Assembly: GCA_001314705.1 (NCBI GenBank)
Contig: LJSU01000010.1
Coordinates: 1 to 64,000 of the forward strand
Direction of reading: 5' to 3'
Length of the DNA: 64,000 bases
Origin: Rhodobacteraceae bacterium HLUCCO07
GTDB taxonomy: Bacteria > Pseudomonadota > Alphaproteobacteria > Rhodobacterales > Rhodobacteraceae
The stretch's first letter is position 1. Each line of letters opens with the position of its first letter. Below are positions 17,107 to 24,734 of the stretch, in pieces. The translations under genes were made by a program, and so were the position numbers. The notes beneath the pieces were generated by a model. That model had not been told where the DNA came from. It was given only the letters and a program-made list of their open reading frames with translations, and did not search any database.

Positions 17107-17793
17107 CTAGCGGTGGCGCAGCCGCGCGCGCAGGCTCTGCCAACCGCCCGGGCTGACCAGAAAGGACAGCAGAAACCCGCAGGCAAAGCCCCCAAGATCG
17201 GCCAGCCAATCGCTGCGCGCCCCGAAAAGTAGCCCGAAAATCAACTGGATGACCATCAGGAACCCGATCAGCACAAAGGCCCGCGCCCGGTTTTCGCCCG
17301 CCTGCCCGAGACGCAGCCACAGGATGAAACTGAACGCCCCGATCAGCCCGTAAACCCCCGGATAGGCGCCGAAGATATAGCCCGGGTCGCTCAGCACCAG
17401 CGCCCAGATCACCGCCCCGCCGATACCCGACCCAAAGAACAGCACCAACATCGCCCACCACGCGAATACATCGCCCACGAACTTGCCCAGCGCCAGCAGC
17501 AGAACACCCGCGATGATCATGTGCGTGAGCGATCCATGTACGAAAAGATAGGTCACGAACCGCATGAGATGCACGGCCGGAAACACCCTCTGCTCCAGCA
17601 TCCAGTCAATGACCGCACCGTTGATCCCATAGGTCTGGATCGCACCCGCGCGCCATCCCACCGCGCCCGGACCACCGATATATCCCATGTTTCCAAGGCT
17701 CAAGACCGCCTCGATGCCCAGCATCACAAGAAACAGCCCCACCACCACGGGCGGCATGGGGTTGACCGGGCCGGGATTGAACTCTTTGCTCAT
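17107..17793 (-). CDS. rhomboid-fold membrane protein, catalytic residues replaced
   Basis: 228 residues with about six transmembrane helices and recognisable rhomboid landmarks: [12 protein letters not shown], then [13 protein letters not shown] and [13 protein letters not shown]. In active rhomboid proteases the second landmark reads GxSG and the third has His before LGGF. Here Tyr-Pro stands where Ser is expected and Asp where His is expected, and the Asn of the usual HxxxN segment is also absent. It is therefore probably an inactive rhomboid that binds or escorts membrane proteins. It lies on the minus strand upstream of the complex I subunit gene, separated by repeat copy B. Confidence 0.8.
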   Translation of the reverse strand: MSKEFNPGPVNPMPPVVVGLFLVMLGIEAVLSLGNMGYIGGPGAVGWRAGAIQTYGINGAVIDWMLEQRVFPAVHLMRFVTYLFVHGSLTHMIIAGVLLLALGKFVGDVFAWWAMLVLFFGSGIGGAVIWALVLSDPGYIFGAYPGVYGLIGAFSFILWLRLGQAGENRARAFVLIGFLMVIQLIFGLLFGARSDWLADLGGFACGFLLSFLVSPGGWQSLRARLRHR

Positions 17794-17867
17794 GCCTCAC
17801 TTCCTTGACGGCGCTATTCCCCATGGGTAAGCCAGCCGCACCCATAAATCCAGACGGAGAAACGGCC

Positions 17868-18896
17868 ATGACAGACGCAGCGGGCGGGGCGGGTTTCACG
17901 CCCCGGGTGTTCTCGGGGATTCAGCCCTCGGGCAACCTGCATCTGGGCAATTATCTCGGCGCGCTCAAACGCTTCGTGGAAATGCAGAACAACGGGATCG
18001 AGTCGATCTACTGCATGGTCGATCTGCACGCCATCACCGTCTGGCAGGACCCCGCCGACCTGCGCAACGCCACGCGCGAACTGGCCGCCGGGTTCATAGC
18101 GGCCGGACTCGATCCGGAAAAATCCATTCTTTTCAACCAGTCACAAGTGGCCGAACACACCCAGCTCGCCTGGATCTTCAACTGCGTCGCCCGCATGGGC
18201 TGGATGCAGCGGATGACCCAGTGGAAGGACAAGGCCGGCAAGAACCAGCAGAATGCCTCACTCGGGCTCTTCGCCTATCCGTCGCTCATGGCCGCAGACA
18301 TCCTTGCCTATCACGCCACCCACGTCCCCGTGGGCGAGGACCAGAAGCAGCATCTCGAACTGACCCGCGACATCGCGATCAAGTTCAACCACGATTACGG
18401 CGTCGATTTCTTCCCGATCACCGAACCGGTGATCGAAGGGGCGGCGACGCGAGTCATGAGCCTGCGCGACGGATCGAAGAAAATGTCGAAATCCGACACC
18501 TCGGATGCCAGCCGCATCAACATGACCGACGACGCCGACACGATCGCGCGCAAGATCCGCAAGGCCAAGACCGATCCCGACGCCCTGCCCTCCGAGGCCA
18601 AGGGGCTTGATGACCGCCCGGAGGCGCGCAACCTTGTTAATATTTATGCGGCATTGTCCGAACAGGGCGTCGATGCGGTGCTGCACGATCAGGGCGGAAA
18701 ACAGTTTTCCGAGTTCAAGCCGATGCTGGCCGATCTCGCGGTCGCGAAACTGGCCCCGATCTCGTCTGAAATGGCCCGGCTGATGCAGGACAAGGCCGAG
18801 ATCGACCGTATACTGCATAATGGTGCCGCCCGTGCCCGCGCGATTGCCGCGCCGATCCTGGACCGCACCTACGACATTGTCGGCATGGTGCGTTAA
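17868..18896 (+). CDS. trpS: tryptophanyl-tRNA synthetase
   Basis: 342 residues, class I synthetase. The HIGH-type motif is SGNLHLGNY (about 22-30) and the KMSKS loop is KKMSKSD (about 205-211); [13 protein letters not shown] is the conserved tryptophan-site segment. It charges tRNA-Trp. ATG 17868 has GGAGAA upstream and gives an N terminus of the usual length; the open frame reaches 17805. Transcribed divergently from the rhomboid-fold gene. Confidence 0.97.
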   Translation: MTDAAGGAGFTPRVFSGIQPSGNLHLGNYLGALKRFVEMQNNGIESIYCMVDLHAITVWQDPADLRNATRELAAGFIAAGLDPEKSILFNQSQVAEHTQLAWIFNCVARMGWMQRMTQWKDKAGKNQQNASLGLFAYPSLMAADILAYHATHVPVGEDQKQHLELTRDIAIKFNHDYGVDFFPITEPVIEGAATRVMSLRDGSKKMSKSDTSDASRINMTDDADTIARKIRKAKTDPDALPSEAKGLDDRPEARNLVNIYAALSEQGVDAVLHDQGGKQFSEFKPMLADLAVAKLAPISSEMARLMQDKAEIDRILHNGAARARAIAAPILDRTYDIVGMVR

Positions 18897-19004
18897 CCGT
18901 TCGTTAACGATTCCGGGGGCACATTGTGTCACAGCACCGATCTGCCCCCTTTACGCCCCTGTCCCCACGCCATAACCTCACGCCCAAGTGAGGAGACAAG
19001 ACAA

Positions 19005-19874
19005 ATGGCAGTTGGCAGCAACATCAGGACCTATTTCAACGGCACATGGCACGAGGGCGAAGTGCCGGTCATGACATCCGCCGATCACGGATCGTGGCTC
19101 GGAACCACGGTGTTCGACGGCGCGCGGTATTTCAACGGGCTCGCGCCCGATCTCGACGCCCATTGCGCCCGGGTCAATCGCTCGGCCGCGGCGTTGATGC
19201 TCAACCCCACGGTCGAGGCCGCCCGCATGGTCGAGATCATCCGCGAAGGTATTGAGATGTATGACAAATCCGAGGCCGTCTATATTCGCCCGATGTATTG
19301 GGGCATCGACGGCGACATGACCACAAGCGCGATCGCACCCAAACCCGATGACACCGGGTTTTGCGTCTGCCTCGAAGTGATCCCGATGGCCGATCCGGGC
19401 GCCACCACCACGCTCACCCGCACCCGTTTCCGCCGCCCGGTGCTCGACGATGCGGTGGTGAACGCCAAGGCGGGCTGCCTCTATCCCAACAACGCCCGGA
19501 TGCTTAAAGAGGCGAAGTCCAAGGGCTTTGGCAATGCGCTTGTCGCCGACGCCATGGGCAACGTGGCCGAAACCGCGACCGCCAACGTGTTCATGGTCAA
19601 GGATGGCGAGATCTTTACCCCGATCCCGAACGGTACCTTCCTGTCCGGCATCACCCGGGGGCGCCATATCTCGAACCTCGCAGGCGAGGGCATCAAGGTC
19701 CATGAGACCGTGCTCACCTTCGAGGATTTCCACGACGCCGACGAGGTCTTCCTCTCGGGCAACATGTCCAAGGTCACGCCGGTCACGGCCTTCGACGACA
19801 CGCAATACCAGGTTGGTCCTGTCACTCGCCGGGTGCGCGAACTTTATTGGGACTGGGCCGCGTCGAACGGCTAG
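19005..19874 (+). CDS. ilvE: branched-chain amino acid aminotransferase (class IV)
   Basis: 289 residues, PLP class IV fold. Conserved segments are GARYFNG near residue 38, the PLP lysine in VVNAKAGCLYPNN (Lys156), ETATANVFMVKDGEIFTP and FLSGITRG. Likely transaminates Val, Leu and Ile; related class IV enzymes such as D-amino-acid transaminase cannot be excluded from motifs alone. The ribosome binding site GAGGAG (18990-18995) is partly inside a 6-bp hairpin (CCTCAC/GTGAGG). The UspA gene follows 52 bases later. Confidence 0.85.
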   Translation: MAVGSNIRTYFNGTWHEGEVPVMTSADHGSWLGTTVFDGARYFNGLAPDLDAHCARVNRSAAALMLNPTVEAARMVEIIREGIEMYDKSEAVYIRPMYWGIDGDMTTSAIAPKPDDTGFCVCLEVIPMADPGATTTLTRTRFRRPVLDDAVVNAKAGCLYPNNARMLKEAKSKGFGNALVADAMGNVAETATANVFMVKDGEIFTPIPNGTFLSGITRGRHISNLAGEGIKVHETVLTFEDFHDADEVFLSGNMSKVTPVTAFDDTQYQVGPVTRRVRELYWDWAASNG

Positions 19875-19926
19875 AATGAACCAAAGGCCCGTAACAGGAC
19901 CGGCCCCAGTGACAGGAGAAAACCGA

Positions 19927-20382
19927 ATGCGGAAATTCCTCGTCGTCCTCGATGACAGTCGTGAATGCCTCAACGCCATGCGCTTCGCGGCCATGCGCGC
20001 CGCCAAGACCGGCGGCGGGGTCGAGGTGCTCGCCGTCATACCGCCGGAAGAATTCAACCACTGGATCGGCGTCGGCGATCTGATGCGCGAAGAGGCCCGC
20101 GAGAGGATCGAGGCGCATTTCGAGGTCTTCGCCAAATGGATGCGCGACAAGCAGAATGTCGACCCCAAACTCGTGATCCGCGAAGGCGATCCCATGACTG
20201 AGATCCTAGCCCAGATCAGGGACGATTCCGCAATCGGGGTGCTCGTTCTGGGCGCCGGGGTCGACAAGAAGGGTCCGGGCCCACTTGTCACGGAACTCAC
20301 CCGTTCATCAGGCAGCCTGAGCATTCCGATTACCATCGTCCCCGGAGACATGTCGCGCGAACGGCTCGAGGCGATCACCTGA
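19927..20382 (+). CDS. universal stress protein UspA family
   Basis: 151 residues, one Usp domain. The N terminus (KFLVVLDDSRECLNAMRFA) and the late VLGAGVDKKGPGPLVTEL resemble the nucleotide-binding Usp pattern, although the canonical GxxGxxxxxxxGS ATP loop is degenerate. Possibly a stress or energy-state sensor in the cytoplasm. It lies between the aminotransferase gene and the NfuA-type gene. Confidence 0.85.
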   Translation: MRKFLVVLDDSRECLNAMRFAAMRAAKTGGGVEVLAVIPPEEFNHWIGVGDLMREEARERIEAHFEVFAKWMRDKQNVDPKLVIREGDPMTEILAQIRDDSAIGVLVLGAGVDKKGPGPLVTELTRSSGSLSIPITIVPGDMSRERLEAIT

Positions 20383-20385
20383 AAC

Positions 20386-20402
20386 TTTAGAATCGTTCCA
20401 AA
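20386..20402. promoter_or_regulatory. candidate Irr (ICE) box upstream of the nfuA-type gene
   Basis: TTTAGAATCGTTCCAAA matches the alphaproteobacterial iron-control element TTTAGAANNNTTCTAAA at 13 of its 14 fixed positions. It lies 60 bases upstream of the ATG of an Fe-S cluster scaffold gene, a class of gene known to be under Irr control in Rhizobiales and Rhodobacterales. A TTGACT sequence just downstream (20405-20410) may be part of the promoter. Confidence 0.6.
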
Positions 20403-20462
20403 CCTTGACTTCACGATGCAAGGCGCGCATATCATGAAGTGAAACGAAAAGGTGTGCCAGAT

Positions 20463-21026
20463 ATGTTCATTCAAACCGAGTCCACGCCCAACCCGGCCAC
20501 GCTCAAGTTCCTGCCAGGTCAGACCGTGATGGAAAGTGGCACTGCCGACTTTCCGGCAGCCGTTGACGCAAACGTCTCGCCACTGGCCGCTCGCGTGTTT
20601 GGCATCGACGGGGTCAAGGGGGTGTTTCTGGGAAACGATTTCGTGACCGTGACAAAGGCCGACGACGTTGAATGGGATCACGTCAAGCCGGCCATCCTCG
20701 GCGCGATCATGGAGCATTTCCAGTCGGGTGCGCCTGTCATGGCCGATGGGGCCCAGAGCACCAGCGGACATGCCGAAAACGATGGGCCGGACAGCGGAAT
20801 CATAGATCAGATCAAGGTGTTGCTCGATACACGTGTGCGCCCGGCCGTGGCGCAGGATGGTGGCGACATCACCTTTCACGGGTTTGAAAAAGGGGTCGTT
20901 TATCTCCACATGCAAGGCGCTTGCGCCGGTTGCCCCTCGTCTACCCTGACGCTCAAGATGGGGATCGAGAACCTGTTGCGCCACTATATCCCCGAGGTGA
21001 CCGAGGTGCGCCCGATTGGGGTCTGA
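20463..21026 (+). CDS. nfuA: NfuA-type Fe-S cluster scaffold/carrier
   Basis: 187 residues. An N-terminal NFU_N domain (about 1-88; FIQTESTPNPATLKFLPGQ) is joined to a C-terminal NifU-like domain (about 115-187) with the cluster-binding CAGC pair and QDGGDITFHGFEKG. It receives and transfers [4Fe-4S] clusters to target enzymes such as aconitase; TCA-cycle Fe-S proteins are plausible clients. ATG 20463 gives the standard N terminus. Its last 11 bases overlap tsaB. Confidence 0.93.
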   Translation: MFIQTESTPNPATLKFLPGQTVMESGTADFPAAVDANVSPLAARVFGIDGVKGVFLGNDFVTVTKADDVEWDHVKPAILGAIMEHFQSGAPVMADGAQSTSGHAENDGPDSGIIDQIKVLLDTRVRPAVAQDGGDITFHGFEKGVVYLHMQGACAGCPSSTLTLKMGIENLLRHYIPEVTEVRPIGV

Positions 21027-21678
21027 CACGCATATTCTGGCCTTTGACACATCGGCGGCGCATTGCGCCGCCGCTTTGCTGTCAGGCCATTCGCTTGGAT
21101 CCTTGCGCGAGGAAAACATGGGCCGCGGCCAGGCGGAGCGCCTCATGCCCTTGCTTGACGAAACTCTGACGGAGGCCGGGCTCGGCTGGAACGATCTGAG
21201 CGCGATCGGCGTCGGAACCGGACCGGGAAACTTCACCGGTATTCGCATCTCGGTCGCCACGGCACGCGGCCTTGCGCTGGCGCTTGGCATCCCCGCCATC
21301 GGAGTCACCCGGTTCGACACGCTTGCCTTTGGTCAACCACGCCCCTGCATCACCCTTGTCGATGCGCCGCGCGGTCAAGTCTATCTCCAGCGTTTCGAAG
21401 AGTCCGGGGCGGCCCCGCCGAAGCTGAGCATGTTGGACGAGATCGACGCCAGGTCCGGGTATCTGAACCAACGATGGATCGGCTCCCATGCAGAAGAATG
21501 CGCCGCACGCCTGTCTGGCGTGGTGTCCGAACCGACCCTCGCCGGCGTCGAGGCCATCGCGCGAATCGCAGCCAACCGCATCGAGACGAACACGACGCCC
21601 CCGGCCCCCCTCTACATCCGCCCTGCTGATGCCGCGCCCGCCCGCGATGCTGCACCCGAACTCCTAGATGACACCTGA
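21016..21678 (+). CDS. tsaB: tRNA threonylcarbamoyladenosine synthesis protein TsaB
   Basis: 220 residues. ILAFDTSAAHCAAALL opens the actin-like ASKHA fold; the GTGPGNFTGIRISVATARGLA segment is the TsaB hallmark. It partners TsaD and TsaE in making t6A37 of ANN-decoding tRNAs. The start appears to be TTG at 21016, overlapping the nfuA-type stop by 11 bases; no ATG or GTG fits the family N terminus. rimI overlaps its 3' end, the usual tsaB-rimI pair. Confidence 0.9.
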   Translation: MGSDTHILAFDTSAAHCAAALLSGHSLGSLREENMGRGQAERLMPLLDETLTEAGLGWNDLSAIGVGTGPGNFTGIRISVATARGLALALGIPAIGVTRFDTLAFGQPRPCITLVDAPRGQVYLQRFEESGAAPPKLSMLDEIDARSGYLNQRWIGSHAEECAARLSGVVSEPTLAGVEAIARIAANRIETNTTPPAPLYIRPADAAPARDAAPELLDDT

Positions 21679-22084
21679 GACGCTCGCCGAGATTCACGAA
21701 CGCGCCTTTGCCGACGAACGTGGATGGCGCGCGCATGAATTTTCTGAACTGCTTTCAAGCGATCATGTGTTCCTGACCACGACCGAAAACGCCTTTGCGC
21801 TTGGGCGTGTAATCGCGGATGAAGCCGAATTGCTGACCCTGGCAACCGATCCCGGCGCGCGCCGGCAAGGACAGGCCCGCACCTGTCTGAAACGGTTCGA
21901 GGACATGGCCAGAACACGCGGCGCAACCCGCACTTTTCTGGAAGTATCCGCCGAGAACACGGCGGCACACAGGCTTTACAAGACCTGCGGCTACACCCTG
22001 ATTGCAAGACGCAGCGCCTACTATTCCTATCAGGACGGTCGGCATAGTGATGCGTTGATCATGGAGAAGCGCATCGGGACCTGA
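21668..22084 (+). CDS. rimI: GNAT acetyltransferase, RimI-like
   Basis: 138 residues. Motif A TLATDPGARRQGQARTCL is a slightly degenerate R/QxxGxG/A loop, and FLEVSAENTAAHRLYKTCGY is the motif typical of RimI (acetylates ribosomal protein S18 N-terminal Ala). Overlap with tsaB by 11 bases and the conserved tsaB-rimI neighbourhood support RimI. Followed by about 220 bases without a gene. Confidence 0.8.
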   Translation: MTPETLAEIHERAFADERGWRAHEFSELLSSDHVFLTTTENAFALGRVIADEAELLTLATDPGARRQGQARTCLKRFEDMARTRGATRTFLEVSAENTAAHRLYKTCGYTLIARRSAYYSYQDGRHSDALIMEKRIGT

Positions 22085-22307
22085 CCACCAGCCCTTCTTA
22101 CAGGTGCTGCCAACCAACCTGACCAAAGTGATTCTCACCGCGCGTGTTGGCAGGGCGACTCCACCCGAAGCCGGCGGCCGGCCCCACATGAACGAGCCGT
22201 GAACTCGAACAGAAATGCATGCCGACTCGTGGATAATTTGACCTAACGTGCTGCAAAGCCGCATTCGCCTCCTTGCATTGCCGATCTCTCCCGCGCTAGC
22301 TACAACC

Positions 22308-23231
22308 ATGCAAATCTATCTCCCCATCGCCGAAGTGTCGGTCAACGCGTTTCTCCTGCTTGGTCTTGGCGGGATCGTTGGCATCTTGTCTGGCATGTTC
22401 GGGGTGGGTGGCGGCTTCCTGATGACACCGCTCCTGTTCTTCATCGGCATCCCACCCGCCGTTGCGGTTGCAACCGAAGCCAATCAGATCGTCGCCTCGT
22501 CATTCTCGGGTGTGCTGGCCCATCTCAAGCGAAAGACCGTCGATCTCAAGATGGGTACGGTGCTCCTGATCGGCGGCCTCGTCGGTGCAGCTTTAGGTGT
22601 CTTGCTGTTCAATTTCCTTAAGGCGTTGGGTCAGGTCGAGCTTCTGGTCAAGCTGTCCTACGTCGTTTTTCTTGGTGTCGTGGGTGGTTTGATGTTCATC
22701 GAGAGCGTCAATGCGATCCGTCGCTCGCGAAATGCAGGAGCCGCGACGGTGCCCAGACGCCGGCAACGCAACTGGGTGCACAGCCTGCCCTTCAAGATGC
22801 GCTTTCGCGCCTCGGGCCTCTATATCTCGGTGATCCCGCCGCTCCTGATCGGGCTGTCCGTCGGCGTCCTCGCGGCGATCATGGGTGTGGGCGGGGGCTT
22901 CATCATGGTTCCGGCGATGATCTATCTGCTCGGCATGCCGACCAAGGTGGTGGTTGGAACCTCGCTGTTCCAGATCATTTTTGTGACCGCATTCACAACG
23001 ATGCTGCATGCGACCACCAACTACACGGTCGACATGGCACTGGCCGTCTTGCTTCTGATCGGCGGCGTGATTGGCGCCCAGATCGGCACACGTATCGGCG
23101 TTCACATGAAAGCCGAGCAATTGCGTGTCCTTCTGGCCATGATGGTGCTTGTCGTTTGTGCGAAACTCGCGCTGGAGCTGCTCTTGCAACCTGCAGAGCT
23201 TTATTCCCTCGGCGCGGCTGGGGGTCATTGA
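22308..23231 (+). CDS. TauE/SafE-type sulfite/sulfonate exporter (TSUP)
   Basis: 307 residues with about eight transmembrane helices in two halves. Each half carries the glycine-rich TSUP signature: GILSGMFGVGGGFLMTPLL (about 24-42) and VLAAIMGVGGGFIMVPAMI (about 190-208). Transports small sulfur-containing or organic anions; substrate unknown. ATG 22308 is chosen from the N-terminal helix, and an upstream GTG at 22248 is less likely. The stop codon TGA shares a base with the ATG of the next gene (TGATG), so it is coupled to the TIGR02186 gene, a pairing common in alphaproteobacteria. Confidence 0.88.
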   Translation: MQIYLPIAEVSVNAFLLLGLGGIVGILSGMFGVGGGFLMTPLLFFIGIPPAVAVATEANQIVASSFSGVLAHLKRKTVDLKMGTVLLIGGLVGAALGVLLFNFLKALGQVELLVKLSYVVFLGVVGGLMFIESVNAIRRSRNAGAATVPRRRQRNWVHSLPFKMRFRASGLYISVIPPLLIGLSVGVLAAIMGVGGGFIMVPAMIYLLGMPTKVVVGTSLFQIIFVTAFTTMLHATTNYTVDMALAVLLLIGGVIGAQIGTRIGVHMKAEQLRVLLAMMVLVVCAKLALELLLQPAELYSLGAAGGH

Positions 23232-23998
23232 TGCGCCGTCTTCTGGCCCTTTTCCTTGTGTTGCTGCCCTTCACGGCAGCCGATGCCGGCGAAGAGGTCG
23301 TTCTGGGATTGAGCCAAAACCGGGTTGCGATCACCGCCAATTTCGATGGGTCGGAGATCCTGATTTTCGGTGCCGTCAAGCGCGATAGCCCGCCCCCGGC
23401 AAACCAGCCTCTGGATGTGATCGTCACGATCGAAGGTCCATCTCTTCCCGTAACTGTCCGCCGCAAGGAAAAACGCTACGGGATCTGGATCAATACCGAT
23501 GCGCTGGAAATTGACTCGGCTCCTGTCTTCTACGCAGTGGCGACCAGCGGCCCCTTCAATGAAATAATCTCCGACTCTGATGACTTGCGGCATCACGTAT
23601 CGATTCCGCGCTCGATTCGGTTTGTTGGGGCGCCCGGCCATATCATGGACGCCGATACTTTTTCCGAGGCCCTCATCCGAATTCGAAGCAAGAACGGTCT
23701 GTACCAGTTCCTGGAAAACGCCATCAGCGTCGATCAGCAGACATTGTTCAGAACATCAATCGCCCTTCCCTCAAATCTTACCGAGGGCGATTACAAGACG
23801 CGTGTATTCCTGTTGAGGGATCGAGATGTTGTTGCGGATTATGAAGCCGTGATCAACGTGCGCAAAGTTGGGCTGGAACGCTTCCTGTTCAACCTGTCGC
23901 GGGAACAACCTGTCATCTATGGCTTGCTGTCGCTCGCAATTGCCATCGCGGCCGGTTGGGGCGCTTCGGCAGCTTTCAGGATCTTTCGTCGAGCTTGA
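23231..23998 (+). CDS. TIGR02186 family membrane-anchored protein
   Basis: 255 residues. A signal peptide (LLALFLVLLPFTAADAGE) is followed by a beta-rich periplasmic domain (about 20-220) with IEGPSLPVTVRRKEKRYGIW and RDRDVVADYEAVINVRKVG, and a C-terminal transmembrane helix (about 228-250). This is the alphaproteobacterial TIGR02186 (Alph_Pro_TM) layout. Function not established; its constant linkage to a TSUP permease suggests an accessory role in export. Translationally coupled to that gene. Confidence 0.82.
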   Translation: MRRLLALFLVLLPFTAADAGEEVVLGLSQNRVAITANFDGSEILIFGAVKRDSPPPANQPLDVIVTIEGPSLPVTVRRKEKRYGIWINTDALEIDSAPVFYAVATSGPFNEIISDSDDLRHHVSIPRSIRFVGAPGHIMDADTFSEALIRIRSKNGLYQFLENAISVDQQTLFRTSIALPSNLTEGDYKTRVFLLRDRDVVADYEAVINVRKVGLERFLFNLSREQPVIYGLLSLAIAIAAGWGASAAFRIFRRA

Positions 23999-24014
23999 CC
24001 TGTCGCTTCCCCAA

Positions 24015-24734
24015 TCACCCGCGTCCGATGAAAGGCATCTTTGTCGCCATGATCGTCATGAACTGCACATTTGCCTCCGGTGGCAGCGTGGCCATCTGAA
24101 AGACGGCATCCGCAACATGTGAAACGTCCATCACCGGCGGCGGATTTTCGGGATTGCGGCGGATCAATCCTTCGAGAAGTTCGGTTCGCGCGTTGCCTAT
24201 GTCGATTTGACCGCAGGCGATATCGAAAGCCCGCCCATCGAGCGACAACGACTTGGTCATGCCCGTGATCGCGTGTTTCGTCGTCGTATAGGCGATCGAC
24301 CTGTCACGCGGCGCATGCGCCGAAATCGAACCGTTGTTGATGATCCGACCACCCTGCGGAGCTTGCGCCCGCATGGCGCGAAATGCCGCGCGCGCCATAA
24401 GAAACATACCGTTGAGATTCACATCCACCACTGTGCGCCACTCGTCCAATCCGATTTCGTCAATCAGGCTGGCCGGACCGAACATCCCGGCATTGTTGAA
24501 GAGGACATCGAACCGTCCCGCGCGCTCAAGAAAGGCTGAAACAGCTGCATCCACATTGGCTTCAGAAACGACATCACCGGGCAGGGTCACCGCATTCTCG
24601 AACCCCGCGGCCACATCCTCCAGCGCATCGCGGCGCCGTGCCATCAACCCTACATACCAGCCCTCTGCAAGAAAGCGACGGGCTGTGGCACGCCCTATTC
24701 CGGCGCTTGCGCCGGTGATCAGGATCGATTTCAT
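24015..24734 (-). CDS. short-chain dehydrogenase/reductase
   Basis: 239 residues, classical SDR. The cofactor motif is TGASAGIG (about 7-14), NNAG is present (about 86-89), and the catalytic set is Ser in NGSISAHAP, then Tyr and Lys in YTTTK. The Arg-Arg after beta-2 (MARRRD) favours NADP(H). Substrate unknown. Its start overlaps the helicase stop by 4 bases, so the two are probably one transcript. Confidence 0.9.
   Translation of the reverse strand: MKSILITGASAGIGRATARRFLAEGWYVGLMARRRDALEDVAAGFENAVTLPGDVVSEANVDAAVSAFLERAGRFDVLFNNAGMFGPASLIDEIGLDEWRTVVDVNLNGMFLMARAAFRAMRAQAPQGGRIINNGSISAHAPRDRSIAYTTTKHAITGMTKSLSLDGRAFDIACGQIDIGNARTELLEGLIRRNPENPPPVMDVSHVADAVFQMATLPPEANVQFMTIMATKMPFIGRG

Noticed and set aside
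18978-21320. 780-codon minus-strand open frame
   Set aside because: Antisense to the aminotransferase, UspA, nfuA and tsaB genes, all of which have clear motifs; the antisense translation has none.
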